Source: Colwellia psychrerythraea (lineage in GTDB: Bacteria > Pseudomonadota > Gammaproteobacteria > Enterobacterales > Alteromonadaceae). From it: a DNA stretch of 64,000 bases. The notes below the pieces were generated by a model. It was given only the letters and a program-made list of their open reading frames with translations. It did no database searches and had not been told where the DNA came from. Shown in pieces: positions 46,166-56,295 of the stretch. A program made the position numbers and the translations under genes. Location of the stretch: the NCBI RefSeq assembly GCF_000764225.1, contig NZ_JQED01000007.1:1-64000 (forward strand). Reading direction: 5' to 3'. Within the stretch, counting starts at the first letter, position 1. Each line of letters opens with the position of its first letter.

Positions 46166-46865
46166 GATACTTTTTATTCTCGTTTGGTAAGCCTACTTGA
46201 TGGCTAACATTATTAGCTTCAAGTAAGTTTATTAAATGTTTCACTATTGCAGTACTTGCACTAGCGGTATCTTTCGGGCCTTGTAAATCGGCAGTTTGTA
46301 CCATTTCTAGACCAGCATAACCACAAGGGTTAATGCGAAGAAACGGTGATAAATCCATATTCACATTCATAGCTAAGCCATGAAAAGAGCATCCTTTGCG
46401 AACTCGTAATCCTAATGAGGCAATTTTTTTCTCATCAACATAAACACCCGGTGCGTCAGCTTTAGCGTAAGCGGCGATATCATAATCGCTTAAAGCCGAC
46501 ACTATACTGTTTTCGATCAAAGTTACTAATTGTCTTACGCCAATTTTTTTACGGCGTAAGTTAATCATAATGTAAACTACGAGTTGGCCTGGTCCGTGAT
46601 AGGTCACTTGACCCCCACGGTCCACTTTTACTACTTCAATATCCCCTGGTACTAATAAGTGTTCGGCCTTGCCTGCTTGACCTTGGGTAAAAACGGCTGG
46701 ATGTTCTACTAGCCATAATTCATCAGCGGTAGTGTCATCACGATTATCGGTAAAATCTTTCATGGCTTGCCAAACTAGGCTGTAGTCCATGGTATTTAGC
46801 TGACGGATGACTAATGAATCAGCATGGCTGTGAACACTTTTTTCGATTGTTGAATTTGAGTGCAT
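46158..46865 (-). CDS. lipB: Octanoyltransferase
   Basis: A 235-aa enzyme that moves octanoate from acyl carrier protein to lipoyl domains. Family motifs are [13 protein letters not shown] (about 83-95), with the nearby ligand residues, and [22 protein letters not shown] (about 147-168), where the active Lys and Cys are usually found (PCGY follows). The ATG at 46865 is chosen because GAGG lies 8 nt upstream. A TTG 30 nt further upstream is not needed. It precedes lipA, which uses its product. Confidence 0.95.
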   Translation of the reverse strand: MHSNSTIEKSVHSHADSLVIRQLNTMDYSLVWQAMKDFTDNRDDTTADELWLVEHPAVFTQGQAGKAEHLLVPGDIEVVKVDRGGQVTYHGPGQLVVYIMINLRRKKIGVRQLVTLIENSIVSALSDYDIAAYAKADAPGVYVDEKKIASLGLRVRKGCSFHGLAMNVNMDLSPFLRINPCGYAGLEMVQTADLQGPKDTASASTAIVKHLINLLEANNVSHQVGLPNENKKYHE

Positions 46866-46916
46866 TCGGCAAACCTCGTCAATCTGTGCTATCAAAGTTA
46901 ATTGTACTAAACGGGG

Positions 46917-47180
46917 TTATAAAACGTAACGAACCTGATCAATGGCTGTTAATGTTTTATAAATAGTTTCAATATGTTCTTTGCTCGTCACGGTAACGGC
47001 AATAGAAACTGAGTGATAGGTGCCTTTAGAGCTAGGTTTTATTTTGGGTACGTAATCACCAGGAGTATGCTTTTGTAGTTCCGCTATGATCAAATCAGGT
47101 AGCTCGTCACAGGCAACACCCATGACCTTAAAGTTCAAAACTGTAGGAAATTCTAATAACTCGTCAAACTTGGTTTTCAT
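46917..47180 (-). CDS. ybeD: YbeD/DUF493 family protein
   Basis: An 87-aa protein that aligns throughout with E. coli YbeD (MKTKFDELLEFP at the start, SSKGTYHSVSI in the middle, IDQVRYVL at the end). It has an ACT-like ferredoxin fold and is thought to be regulatory. Its role is not settled. The start at 47180 matches YbeD. The in-frame extension to 47225 has no support. It lies between dacA and lipB as in E. coli. Confidence 0.95.
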   Translation of the reverse strand: MKTKFDELLEFPTVLNFKVMGVACDELPDLIIAELQKHTPGDYVPKIKPSSKGTYHSVSIAVTVTSKEHIETIYKTLTAIDQVRYVL

Positions 47181-47283
47181 TTTATTTACTTCTTTTAGCG
47201 CTAGGTTGAAACGTAATAGCGGCATTTTACCATTAAAAATTCAGCGCTGATATTATTTTGTTTATAACTATTTATCAAAAAAA

Positions 47284-47314
47284 ATGAAAAAGCCTCAATA
47301 AAGAGGCTTTTTTT
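47284..47314. terminator. Hairpin between dacA and ybeD
   Basis: AAAAAGCCTC (47287-47296) pairs with GAGGCTTTTT (47303-47312). The U-tract is usable on both strands. On the minus strand it follows dacA and could end that transcript. Confidence 0.75.
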
Positions 47315-47333
47315 GCTGTATTTTTAACTATTT

Positions 47334-48533
47334 TTAGTTAGCAAACTGCAACTTAACATAATCAACTAAACGACTAAATAAGCTTCCTTCGTTAACTTCT
47401 TCTAACGTAACTAATGGGTATTGAGCGATATCTTCATCATTAAGTTGCAAAAATAATGTTCCGACAACAGTACCTTTTGCTAATGGAGCGGTTAATTGCT
47501 GGTTTAACTCAAAGTTAGCTTTCAAGTTTTTACGTTGGCCACGTGGAATGGTGATGGGAGTATCTGAAATAATACCTAAATCCACATTCTCTTTTTCACC
47601 CATCCATACACGGTTAGCAATAAATTTTTCGCCTGCCTTATATGGTGTAATAGTTTCAAAAAATCTGAAGCCATAGTTCAGTAACTTTTTACTTTCAACT
47701 TTTCGGGCTCGCTCACTTGCAGTACCCATTACTACCGTAACTAAACGCATATCACCTTTTGTTGCCGAGGTAACTAAGCTATAGCCAGCATTAGAAGTGT
47801 GGCCGGTTTTCATACCATCTACATTGAGACTTTTATCCCATAACAAACCATTACGGTTGTATTGCTTAATATTATTATAAGTGAAGGATTTTTGCTTATA
47901 AATTGCATATTCATCAGGTACTTCGCGAATAAGCGCAATAGCCAGTGTTGCCATATCTCTTGGCGTAGTCATATGAGAAGTACTGTCTAGCCCATGGCTA
48001 TTCTCGAAAAAGCTACTCGACATGCCTAGTTGCTCTGCATGGGCATTCATTAAATCAGCGAAAGCACTTTCACTACCGGCAATATGTTCTGCCATAGCTA
48101 CACAGGCATCATTACCTGAGGCAACAATAATGCCTTGGTTTAATAAACTAACAGGCACTTCAGTACCTACTTCAATAAACATCTTGGAAGAGTCAGGGAA
48201 TTTTTTAGCCCAAGCTTGTTCACTGATCATAACTTTATCAGTATTTTTAATATTGCCGTTTTCTAGCTCTTTACCAATAATGTAACTTGTCATTATTTTC
48301 GTTAAACTTGCCGGCGCTAATTGCGTATCAGCATTTTCTTCAGCAATTATTTTACCCGTAGTGTAGTCAATTAAGATAAAACCCTTGGCATTTATTTGTG
48401 GGGCTTCTGGGATAATGGTGATCGCGTGTGCACTCGGCATAAGCACAGTTGCAGCGCTAAAGAGTGCGCCAGTGAAAAAAGTAAATAATTTACTGGTAGA
48501 AAACTTACCAGAAAGTTTTGTTATATTGGTCAT
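47334..48533 (-). CDS. dacA: D-alanyl-D-alanine carboxypeptidase (PBP5/6 type)
   Basis: A 399-aa periplasmic enzyme that trims D-Ala from peptidoglycan side chains. The signal peptide ends near AHA-ITI (about residue 40). Active-site motifs are SLTK (about 75, in PASLTKIMTSY), SGN (about 140) and KTG (in DGMKTGHTS). The C-terminal amphipathic helix (LFSRLVDYVKLQF) anchors to the inner membrane. The start at 48533 matches the signal peptide. An upstream extension of 52 codons is not plausible. It sits in the cell-wall block. Confidence 0.95.
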   Translation of the reverse strand: MTNITKLSGKFSTSKLFTFFTGALFSAATVLMPSAHAITIIPEAPQINAKGFILIDYTTGKIIAEENADTQLAPASLTKIMTSYIIGKELENGNIKNTDKVMISEQAWAKKFPDSSKMFIEVGTEVPVSLLNQGIIVASGNDACVAMAEHIAGSESAFADLMNAHAEQLGMSSSFFENSHGLDSTSHMTTPRDMATLAIALIREVPDEYAIYKQKSFTYNNIKQYNRNGLLWDKSLNVDGMKTGHTSNAGYSLVTSATKGDMRLVTVVMGTASERARKVESKKLLNYGFRFFETITPYKAGEKFIANRVWMGEKENVDLGIISDTPITIPRGQRKNLKANFELNQQLTAPLAKGTVVGTLFLQLNDEDIAQYPLVTLEEVNEGSLFSRLVDYVKLQFAN

Positions 48534-48783
48534 AGTGTAAGTCGTGTGTGGAAAATTAAGGATAATCAACTGGACGAAAGTATACCACTTATAACAATCT
48601 TGGCTATGGGCAAAAAATAGATATTGTGCATAATTTCGCAGAAAAGGCATTAATAATGTAACAAGCTCTTTAAATATCACCATTATCATTCAAAGTGTCG
48701 GCGTTCAATCGAAGTTTGAATGGCTTTAGGCAAGTAGAATTATTAAAACATATGTGTATTGTTACTTTCTTCTTTGTCGGGCG

Positions 48784-49674
48784 TTATTGCGGTGCGCTTC
48801 TTGGGTAAGCATTAGGGTAGCCATTTTCTTTTAATGATAATAAAAGCGCGTTTAATGTCGCAATATCACTAATAGGACCCAGTTGAATTCGGTAAAGGCC
48901 TTTATGCTCTGGATAACTGGTTTTTTGTTTGTACTGAGTTTGTAATTTTTCGGCCGTACTAATAGCGAGCTCTTTTTTACTGGTTGCTAATACTTGAATG
49001 TAAGGAGTGGTAATGCCCATAGCGGTCTCTTCTTGGGGAGAGCTTTGTTGTTTCGCACTGGATTTACTGGCACTAGGTGTTGTTGAACTAACTATAGATA
49101 TTGCAGGTGTTATTGGTGGTGCTTTAACTTTGCCCGTTTTTTTATCGAAGTCAGTAATCGCGGTGATTTTAACCTGTGCAGTACCTGTTTTTAGCATATC
49201 GAGTTTGTAAGCGGCACTATAGGATAAATCAATAATCCGTGACTGATGAAAAGGACCGCGATCATTAACGCGCACGACGACAGATCTATTATTGGCGGTA
49301 TTAGTGACTTTTAAATACGTCGGCAGCGGTAAATTTTTGTGCGCAGCACTCATAGTGTACATATCGTAAATTTCACCATTAGACGTAAGGTGACCATGGA
49401 ATTTTTTACCATACCAAGAGGCGGTACCTGTTTGCTCAAAACCTTGTGCACTGGCTAATACTTTATAAGGTTTACCAAAAACTCGGTAATCTTTATTGCC
49501 GCCACGACTATGTGGCTCTGCGCGAGCAATAGCATCTTTTAGCTCTGCTTGGCTTGGTATACGTGTCGGTGTGCTGTCATGCTTTTGTTGATAACGATCA
49601 GAGCTACAAGCACTTAATATAGAAATAACAACAATGAAAGAAAGGTGTCTAATAGCTTGATTCATAATGTTCAT
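48784..49674 (-). CDS. rlpA: RlpA family septal-ring lipoprotein
   Basis: A 296-aa lipoprotein (lipobox ILSAC, Cys about 23). The double-psi beta-barrel domain (about 75-170) has TGTASWYGKKFHGHLTSNGE and VVRVNDRGPFHQSRIIDLS, which carry the conserved acidic residues of lytic transglycosylase RlpA. A SPOR domain forms the C-terminus (about 220-292), and binds denuded glycan at division sites. The linker is Ser/Thr/Ala-rich. A start at 49665 is also possible. Its place next to rodA/mrdA is conserved. Confidence 0.95.
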   Translation of the reverse strand: MNIMNQAIRHLSFIVVISILSACSSDRYQQKHDSTPTRIPSQAELKDAIARAEPHSRGGNKDYRVFGKPYKVLASAQGFEQTGTASWYGKKFHGHLTSNGEIYDMYTMSAAHKNLPLPTYLKVTNTANNRSVVVRVNDRGPFHQSRIIDLSYSAAYKLDMLKTGTAQVKITAITDFDKKTGKVKAPPITPAISIVSSTTPSASKSSAKQQSSPQEETAMGITTPYIQVLATSKKELAISTAEKLQTQYKQKTSYPEHKGLYRIQLGPISDIATLNALLLSLKENGYPNAYPRSAPQ

Positions 49675-49725
49675 AAACTTATATAGTTTTCACCGAATTT
49701 AAAATGAGCAATGTGTTTAAGGAGA

Positions 49726-50841
49726 TTAAACATGGAAGCGACGATGCGTGCTAATAGCCATTAATATGCCAAAACCTAACATTAAAGTCACCATTGACGT
49801 TCCACCATAACTAACTAACGGAAGGGGGACACCTACGACAGGCAGTAATCCAGACACCATACCAATATTAACAAAAACATAAACAAAAAAAGTCAGGGTA
49901 AGACTACCGGCGAGTAATTTAGTAAAAGCATGCTGAGCATTCACCGCGATCCATAAACCACGCATTACCACAAATAAGTACACTGCAAGCAAGGCCGCAA
50001 CACCAATCAAACCAAATTCTTCACTAAATACTGAAAAAATAAAGTCTGTATGGCGTTCTGGTAAAAACTCTAATTGTGATTGAGTACCTTGTAGCCAACC
50101 TTTGCCTTCAATACCGCCAGAGCCTATTGCTATTTTAGATTGAATAATATGGTAACCTGAGCCAAGGGGATCTTGCTCGGGGTTTAAAAAAGTCATCACG
50201 CGTTGTTTTTGATATGGCTTCATTAAAAACATCCATAAAATTGGGACGAAGGCTGAGGCCAAGCCAACACAAGCAGAAATAAGTTTCCAACTTGCTCCTG
50301 CCAGAAAAATAACAAAAATTCCCGAGCTGGCAATAAGTAAAGAAGTCCCTAAATCAGGCTGTTTAGCAATAAGTAAAGTGGGTAATAGCACCAGAGCAAA
50401 AGCCTGCACTACAGTGGATATTTTCACTGGCAAGCTATCTTGACTAACAAACCAAGCAATCATAATTGGCACGATGAGTTTCATAATTTCAGAAGGCTGA
50501 AATTTTATAAAGCCTAAGTCGAGCCAGCGTTGAGCCCCTTTACCAACATGACCGAATAGTAAAACACTTACTAACATTAATAGACCTAATACAAAGACAG
50601 GCACTGCCCATTTTCGATAAACTAATGGTGGAATTTGTGCCACAATAAACATGCCGAGTAACGCAACACCAATGCTTCTTGCCTTGCGGTAAACAACGGC
50701 TATGTCTTGACCTCCTGCACTGTAAACAAGAAATAATCCTAGCGCTAATAAGGTGAATAGGCCTAGTAATAACGGGATATCGATATGAAGTCGCTGCCAA
50801 AGGGTGTGAACTTTTTGTTGGTCTTGTCCGCTACTGCGCAT
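49726..50841 (-). CDS. mrdB: Rod-shape peptidoglycan glycosyltransferase RodA
   Basis: A 371-aa SEDS protein with about 10 membrane helices, which polymerises glycan strands with its partner PBP2. SEDS signatures are seen in FQPSEIMKLIVPIMIAW and in the PERHTDFIFSVFSEEFG loop. The end YGGTSMVTLMLGFGILMAI is also typical. The start codon overlaps the mrdA stop by one base (TAATG), so translation is coupled. The pair forms the core of the elongation machinery. Confidence 0.97.
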   Translation of the reverse strand: MRSSGQDQQKVHTLWQRLHIDIPLLLGLFTLLALGLFLVYSAGGQDIAVVYRKARSIGVALLGMFIVAQIPPLVYRKWAVPVFVLGLLMLVSVLLFGHVGKGAQRWLDLGFIKFQPSEIMKLIVPIMIAWFVSQDSLPVKISTVVQAFALVLLPTLLIAKQPDLGTSLLIASSGIFVIFLAGASWKLISACVGLASAFVPILWMFLMKPYQKQRVMTFLNPEQDPLGSGYHIIQSKIAIGSGGIEGKGWLQGTQSQLEFLPERHTDFIFSVFSEEFGLIGVAALLAVYLFVVMRGLWIAVNAQHAFTKLLAGSLTLTFFVYVFVNIGMVSGLLPVVGVPLPLVSYGGTSMVTLMLGFGILMAISTHRRFHV

Positions 50842-52799
50842 TAATCAGCCTCATGATGTGTAGTTACGGTGACTGCATTTTTGTTAGCTTTTACATTATG
50901 TGTTTGGCTGGTAATGACTCTATCGCCAAAGTATTGATCCATCACTTGTCTTGCTACTGGGGCAGCATTGGTCGCACCACCACCTTTAGCAACATTTTCA
51001 ATCGCAACGGCAACAACTATTTCAGGCTTATCAAAAGGGGCAAAAGCAATAAACATCGCATTATCACGTTGATTTTCTGATGTTGCCTTTGCATCATATT
51101 TTTCGTCTTGTTTTATGCGTGCAACTTGCGCTGAACCTGTTTTGCCTGATGCATCATAGGTAGAACCTTTAAATGGCTTGTAGGCTGTGGCGCCAAATTT
51201 TTGTACCGTGCTGTGCATTGCTTCTAATACTACATTCCAGTTTTTATCATCTTTAAGCTTTAATGGGGCGCGGGGCTCATAGATTGTTGGCGTAATTTGA
51301 TGATAAGCGTTACCACTGCTTTCTATAATCAATTCACTATTGGCTTTTAATAAATGTGGCACTTTACGTTCACCATGATTCACTAAGGTGGTTAGTGCTT
51401 GAGTTAATTGTAATGGCGTTACTGTCCAATAACTTTGCCCGATACCAACAGAAAGTGTTTCACCTGTGTACCATGGTTTATTGTATCGTTCGCGTTTCCA
51501 AGCGACACTGGGCATAATGGCTTTACTCTCTTCATGGATATCGATGCCGGTATAATCACCGAAACCAAATTTTTCCATCATATTACTAATTTTGGTGATG
51601 CCCAATTTAAAGGCCAGATCATAAAAGTAGATATTACAAGACTGCTCTATCGCTTTTGTTAAGTTCACCATGCCATGTCCCCAGGGTTTCCAATCACGAT
51701 ATTTATTGGGTAAACCTTCAAGTTGATACCAACCTGGATCGTGAATTTTGGTCTCTGGCGTGATGATTTTTTCTTCTAAGCCGGTTAAGGCGAGGAAGGG
51801 CTTAACGGTTGATGCTGGAGGGTATCCTTGCAAACTCCGGTTAATAAGCGGTAAGTCTTTTGAATTAAGTAATTTATTATAGTTTTTACTGCTAATACCG
51901 TGAACAAATAAGTTGCCATCAAAACTTGGATTGGAATACATGGCTAAAATACCACCGGTACGAGGATCCATTGCCACAACGGCTCCGCGCTTACCTGATA
52001 AGGCACGTTTAGCAATCATTTGTAATTCAATGTCTAAGGTTAAGGTGAGATCTTTACCTGGTACTGGCGGGGTATAATTGAGCGTACGAATGACTCGGCC
52101 TTGGTTATTTATCTCAACTTCTTGATGACCAATGGTGCCATGGAGCATATCTTCGTAATATCTTTCAATTCCTAATCTACCAATCCCATAGGTCGCAGCA
52201 TAATTGTCAGATTTACCTTCTTGCTCTAATTTTTTAGCATCTTTTCTGTTTATTCGGGCGACATAACCTAAGTTATGTGTCGTCAAATCTGAAAAAGGGT
52301 AATAACGTTTTAAACGTGCATTAACAAAAATGCCGGGAAACTTATGTTTATTAACTGAAAATAGTGCAACTTGTTGATCACTTAATCGCGAGTGCAGTTC
52401 TACCGGTTTAAAACGACGTTTACTTTTCATGGATTTGAAAAATTTAGCTTGTCGCTCTGGACTGATATTGAGTAATTGACTGACATGCTCAACGCTAGCT
52501 TTAATATCATTCACATTTTCAGCGATGACTTCTAAACTATAAACAGGCTTATTATCGGCGAGCAGTACACCATTTCTGTCATAGATTAAACCACGGTTAG
52601 GAGCAACAGGCAGTAGTTTTATGCGATTAGAGTTAGAGCGAGTTTGATATTTCTCAAATGATTCAACTTGTAAGTTAAATACATTACCAAACAGTATTAA
52701 TAGCACCAGTAAAACAATTGCAAAAGCAATGAAAGTACGTCGAGCAAACAAATTTGCTTCAGCGGATTGATTACGAATAACAACGCGACGAGGAGACAT
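50841..52799 (-). CDS. mrdA: Penicillin-binding protein 2
   Basis: A 652-aa class B transpeptidase for lateral-wall synthesis. One N-terminal membrane helix (about 22-45) and a dimerisation domain (RGLIYDRNGVLLADN) come first. The transpeptidase domain has ASTVK (Ser about 330), SCN (about 387) and KTGSAQ (about 545). It partners with RodA encoded just downstream. Length fits PBP2 of gammaproteobacteria. rlmH lies 59 nt upstream in the same direction. Confidence 0.97.
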   Translation of the reverse strand: MSPRRVVIRNQSAEANLFARRTFIAFAIVLLVLLILFGNVFNLQVESFEKYQTRSNSNRIKLLPVAPNRGLIYDRNGVLLADNKPVYSLEVIAENVNDIKASVEHVSQLLNISPERQAKFFKSMKSKRRFKPVELHSRLSDQQVALFSVNKHKFPGIFVNARLKRYYPFSDLTTHNLGYVARINRKDAKKLEQEGKSDNYAATYGIGRLGIERYYEDMLHGTIGHQEVEINNQGRVIRTLNYTPPVPGKDLTLTLDIELQMIAKRALSGKRGAVVAMDPRTGGILAMYSNPSFDGNLFVHGISSKNYNKLLNSKDLPLINRSLQGYPPASTVKPFLALTGLEEKIITPETKIHDPGWYQLEGLPNKYRDWKPWGHGMVNLTKAIEQSCNIYFYDLAFKLGITKISNMMEKFGFGDYTGIDIHEESKAIMPSVAWKRERYNKPWYTGETLSVGIGQSYWTVTPLQLTQALTTLVNHGERKVPHLLKANSELIIESSGNAYHQITPTIYEPRAPLKLKDDKNWNVVLEAMHSTVQKFGATAYKPFKGSTYDASGKTGSAQVARIKQDEKYDAKATSENQRDNAMFIAFAPFDKPEIVVAVAIENVAKGGGATNAAPVARQVMDQYFGDRVITSQTHNVKANKNAVTVTTHHEAD

Positions 52800-52858
52800 T
52801 AGCGTACTCTATTAAAAATATTTACTAAAAGCATTGCTAAGGGGATCATGAACAAAAG

Positions 52859-53329
52859 CTATTCTCTATGATAAGGGTGGTTAGTGTTTACACTCCAAGC
52901 ACGGTACAAGCTTTCGGCTATGAGTATTCGAACCATTGGATGAGGTAGAGTTAGGGCTGATAACGACCACTTTTGTTCTGATGCTTTAATACACGCGGGT
53001 GCTAAACCTTCTGGGCCACCAACCAGTAATGCGACATCTCTACCATCAAGTTGCCAACTTTCTAGCTGTTTAGCAAGTTTAGGTGTTGTCCAAGGTTGCC
53101 CTTCGACTTCAAGCGTTACAATGCGGTTTCCTTTAGGAATAGCAGCAAGTAATAACTCGCCTTCTTTAGCAAGTATACGGCTAATATCAGCATTTTTACC
53201 ACGTTTTCCTGCGGGGATTTCAACTAAGTTAAAGCTTAAATCGCGAGGAAAGCGGCGACTGTATTCAGCAAATCCTTGGCTAACCCATGACGGCATTTTA
53301 CTACCAACAGCGTATAAAGTGAGTTTCAT
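52859..53329 (-). CDS. rlmH: 23S rRNA pseudouridine1915 N3-methyltransferase
   Basis: A 156-aa SPOUT methyltransferase acting on pseudouridine 1915 of 23S rRNA in complete 70S ribosomes. The knot region with [10 protein letters not shown] (about 100-109) and the end [26 protein letters not shown] and YHRE match the family strictly. The order rsfS-rlmH-mrdA is conserved. Confidence 0.97.
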   Translation of the reverse strand: MKLTLYAVGSKMPSWVSQGFAEYSRRFPRDLSFNLVEIPAGKRGKNADISRILAKEGELLLAAIPKGNRIVTLEVEGQPWTTPKLAKQLESWQLDGRDVALLVGGPEGLAPACIKASEQKWSLSALTLPHPMVRILIAESLYRAWSVNTNHPYHRE

Positions 53330-53523
53330 AAGTTTGAGTGAACTATAAGGTTTCTTTTCATTGAAAGGTTATTGAGCTTCTTAGTTCATTGAGATCAAGG
53401 AAGATCAGTTAACTCGAGCAAAATTACGTAAAATAACGAGAGTAGATGGGATAGTGAAATAACTCACGACTAAATTAACGCCGCACTACACTCGTTGACT
53501 ATTATACAAGGTAAATAAGTTAC

Positions 53524-53886
53524 TTATTCTGCCCAAAGCTGTTCAAGGTTGTACTTATCACGTTGTTCATCAGTCATTACATGAACGATGATATCGACTA
53601 AGTCAACTAATGCCCATTCACCAATATCGTTACCTTCCATACCACGTGGTTCAGCACCTTGAGCACGACACTCCATGGCAACAGATTGTGCTATCGATTT
53701 TACATGGCGGTTAGAGTTACCTGAACAAATAATCATGTAATCAGCAAAACTTGCTTTGTCGCTAATATTAAGAGTGATGATATCTCTGCCTTTCATGTCT
53801 TCAAGTTTTTCTATGATAAATGTTTTAAGTTGTTCAGTTTGCAAGGTGTTATTCCTATCGTTAATCGTAACTTTTGATGTGCTCAT
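53524..53886 (-). CDS. rsfS: Ribosomal silencing factor RsfS
   Basis: A 120-aa protein that binds uL14 and stops subunit joining when nutrients are low. Family motifs are DIITLNISDKASFADYMIICSGNSNRHV (about 35-62) and EGNDIGEWALVDLVDIIVHVM (about 83-104). It follows nadD in the same direction, as in many gammaproteobacteria. Confidence 0.96.
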   Translation of the reverse strand: MSTSKVTINDRNNTLQTEQLKTFIIEKLEDMKGRDIITLNISDKASFADYMIICSGNSNRHVKSIAQSVAMECRAQGAEPRGMEGNDIGEWALVDLVDIIVHVMTDEQRDKYNLEQLWAE

Positions 53887-53938
53887 ATTCGAGCGACAAT
53901 AAATAATAGTGCGATATTAACACTTTTTGTGCGAAGGG

Positions 53939-54640
53939 TTAACGGTAAAGGTTATTTTTGTTAATAAATTCTGAAATAGAAGGAAGTATTAGATGATTAC
54001 AACTTTGTTTTTGCACTAATTCTTGGCGGATTTGTGTTGAAGAAATATCAAAAAAACATTCATGAGCAAAAAAAATAGTTCCAGCTTCAAGCCGAGTTAA
54101 TTGAGTGATGTCAGTTGTTTGATAGTTTTTTAGTAGGGTCACTGTCTCATTATTTAATTGCTCAGCTGGGTAGTTGGGGCGCGCATTAACAATCAAATGA
54201 CACAAGGATAAAATCTCTAAGTATTGGTGCCAGCTGGTAAAGCTCATAAGGGAGTCCATGCCAATAATAAAGTATAAAGGTTGATGAGGATATTGCTGTT
54301 TCAACTCTTTGAGCGTATCGACTGTGTAGGAATGGCCTGATCGTTTTAATTCACGTAGGTCACAGGTAAATAGTGAACTGCTTTTGCAAGCAATTTCAAC
54401 CATAGCAGCGCGTTGTTCTGCGCTTGCGTGAGGAGTTAATTCAGGCGAAACTTTATGGGGAGGAATATGTGCAGGTATTAATAGAACTTTTTGCAAACCT
54501 AGCTCATTAGCAACCGCTTGAGCTGATTGGGTATGACCTAAATGAATGGGATCAAAAGTGCCACCTAATATTCCTATACCTGGGGTATTTCTTTGCTGAT
54601 TGATGGTAAAAGTTTTAGCTTGCATAGTTAAATTAGCCAT
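53939..54640 (-). CDS. nadD: Nicotinate-nucleotide adenylyltransferase
   Basis: A 233-aa enzyme that joins NaMN and ATP to form NaAD in NAD synthesis. The nucleotidyltransferase motif GGTFDPIHLGH is at about 25-35, and IPAHIPPHK follows. The end has ISSTQIRQ. The ATG at 54640 overlaps the holA stop by eight bases. A GTG 30 nt upstream and an ATG 15 nt downstream are other options. The N-terminal 20 residues are longer than usual, so the downstream start is possible. Confidence 0.93.
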   Translation of the reverse strand: MANLTMQAKTFTINQQRNTPGIGILGGTFDPIHLGHTQSAQAVANELGLQKVLLIPAHIPPHKVSPELTPHASAEQRAAMVEIACKSSSLFTCDLRELKRSGHSYTVDTLKELKQQYPHQPLYFIIGMDSLMSFTSWHQYLEILSLCHLIVNARPNYPAEQLNNETVTLLKNYQTTDITQLTRLEAGTIFFAHECFFDISSTQIRQELVQKQSCNHLILPSISEFINKNNLYR

Positions 54641-55697
54641 AATTAAGGCTAAAGGCGGCTGTTTTTTCACCGTGATATAAGGTGACGCACAAATCAGCTA
54701 ATAAAATGAAAACATTAAACTCACTGCTTGTTTTACTCAATAAGTCAATATCAGCAATACGGATCATGGCTTGTTTTACGTTATCTAGTTTAATATGAGT
54801 TAATGCATATTGGTAAAGAGGTTTACGTTTATCCCAAATACGGTATTGCTTATAAATAGTCGCAATACTTTCTCCTTGAGATAATTGGTTTAACATACTG
54901 TAGAGCTGACCAATTTCTTTATGGAAAACCCAAATGAGTTGTGCGGGTGCCATGCCTTCTTGTTGCAGTTGATCAAGCATTGTGATGCATTTAGCACAAT
55001 CCCCTAACAGTAAGGCATCAATGACTTGAAAGGGGTTAAACTTAGCTTGGTTAATGATTATTTGCTCAGCTTGTTCAATGCTAATGTGCTGTGATCCAAA
55101 GAGTAAAACAAGCTTTTCGAGCTCTTGGGCAAGGGCAAGTAAGTTACCTTCAAATAATTCAATAAGTAGCGCATTTAACTCAGGCGAGATATTAAGGTGT
55201 AACTGTCTTGCTTGGTTATTTAGCCACTGAGGCATAGCTTTTAGTTCAATATCATATAATGGTAAGTAGCAACCTAATTGAGTTAGGTTTTTGAACCATT
55301 TTCGATTTGTGCTAGCAGCATCAAGTTTTGCACCATGAAAGATAAAAATAACATCTTGGGGAATATAGCCACTGTTAATATCTTGTGCTAATCGTTCAGC
55401 TAAAGCGAGTAAGGCTTTATTTCCTGCATCGCCAACTTTAACGGTTGTTAACTCCACTTCAATAATACGTTGGCTGGCAAAGAGACTTAATGATTGGTAT
55501 TCATCCATTAATTGTTGCCAGTCGAAGCTGTTGTCACTGCTAAAGCGAATAACCTCACTGAATCCTTGCTGTTTTGCATGAGCTCTAATGGTTGCTAAGC
55601 TGTTATTTTTTTGCCAAGGCTCATCACCAAAAACCAACCAGACAGGTTTAAAGCCCTGTCGTAATGTATTATCTAGTTGGTTATGATAAATCTTCAT
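54633..55697 (-). CDS. holA: DNA polymerase III delta subunit
   Basis: A 354-aa clamp-loader subunit that opens the beta clamp. The N-terminus (MKIYHNQLDNTL, then PVWLVFGDEPW) and the segment FIFHGAKLDAASTNRKWFKNL match HolA. It lacks the P-loop of its relatives, as normal. It lies between lptE and nadD, the order seen in E. coli. Confidence 0.95.
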   Translation of the reverse strand: MKIYHNQLDNTLRQGFKPVWLVFGDEPWQKNNSLATIRAHAKQQGFSEVIRFSSDNSFDWQQLMDEYQSLSLFASQRIIEVELTTVKVGDAGNKALLALAERLAQDINSGYIPQDVIFIFHGAKLDAASTNRKWFKNLTQLGCYLPLYDIELKAMPQWLNNQARQLHLNISPELNALLIELFEGNLLALAQELEKLVLLFGSQHISIEQAEQIIINQAKFNPFQVIDALLLGDCAKCITMLDQLQQEGMAPAQLIWVFHKEIGQLYSMLNQLSQGESIATIYKQYRIWDKRKPLYQYALTHIKLDNVKQAMIRIADIDLLSKTSSEFNVFILLADLCVTLYHGEKTAAFSLNYG

Positions 55698-55777
55698 GAA
55701 TGCCTTTTTTACTATAATAGCTAGCTATAAAATAGCAGCTGTCAGTGAGTTGTGATATTTTTAAGAAGTCGCTATAA

Positions 55778-56281
55778 CTAACGTTGAATTCTTGCCAAAT
55801 CACGTAATATTTTATCTGCAGCAGATGCTCTCATTTCACTCAACAATAGAGCTAACTCACGGCTTTTTGCTAAGGCGAGGTTAGGATCATCTTGATAATC
55901 TCGATAAAGCTCGAAACGAAATTCTTTTGCATCTTCACCCGTAAAACGTACTTGATAGCGCACGGAATAAATCAGCTCATACTCTGCCACTTGACCATTA
56001 GAAAATAATGATAATGTTCGTCTATCTAATTTATCAGAAAGAATGCGTAATTCAGGAATGTCAGCTTTCGAGCGTTTTAAAACGTTAACTTGATTGCGCG
56101 TTAAACTGAGCTTAACTAAACGGGTTAACTCACCATGAATATCACTGGAGCTTACATAAAGCGTTTGTAATTCATCATCGAGCAAGTAATCGCCACGTAG
56201 TTGAAAACCACAAGCTGATAATAAGCTTGTGGTTAACAATGCGATAGCTAAGCTTTTAAGGGCTAGGCTTAATTTATACAT
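55778..56281 (-). CDS. lptE: LPS-assembly lipoprotein LptE
   Basis: A 167-aa outer-membrane lipoprotein that plugs LptD and helps LPS reach the surface. The lipobox LLSAC places the lipidated Cys at about residue 24, followed by the family start GFQLRG. Its length and its place between leuS and holA are conserved. It starts 14 nt after leuS. Confidence 0.95.
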   Translation of the reverse strand: MYKLSLALKSLAIALLTTSLLSACGFQLRGDYLLDDELQTLYVSSSDIHGELTRLVKLSLTRNQVNVLKRSKADIPELRILSDKLDRRTLSLFSNGQVAEYELIYSVRYQVRFTGEDAKEFRFELYRDYQDDPNLALAKSRELALLLSEMRASAADKILRDLARIQR

Positions 56282-56295
56282 TTGTCATTAACCTG

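Noticed and set aside
48534..48689. 52-codon extension of dacA
   Set aside because: It would place the signal peptide inside the protein. The ATG at 48533 gives a normal signal sequence.
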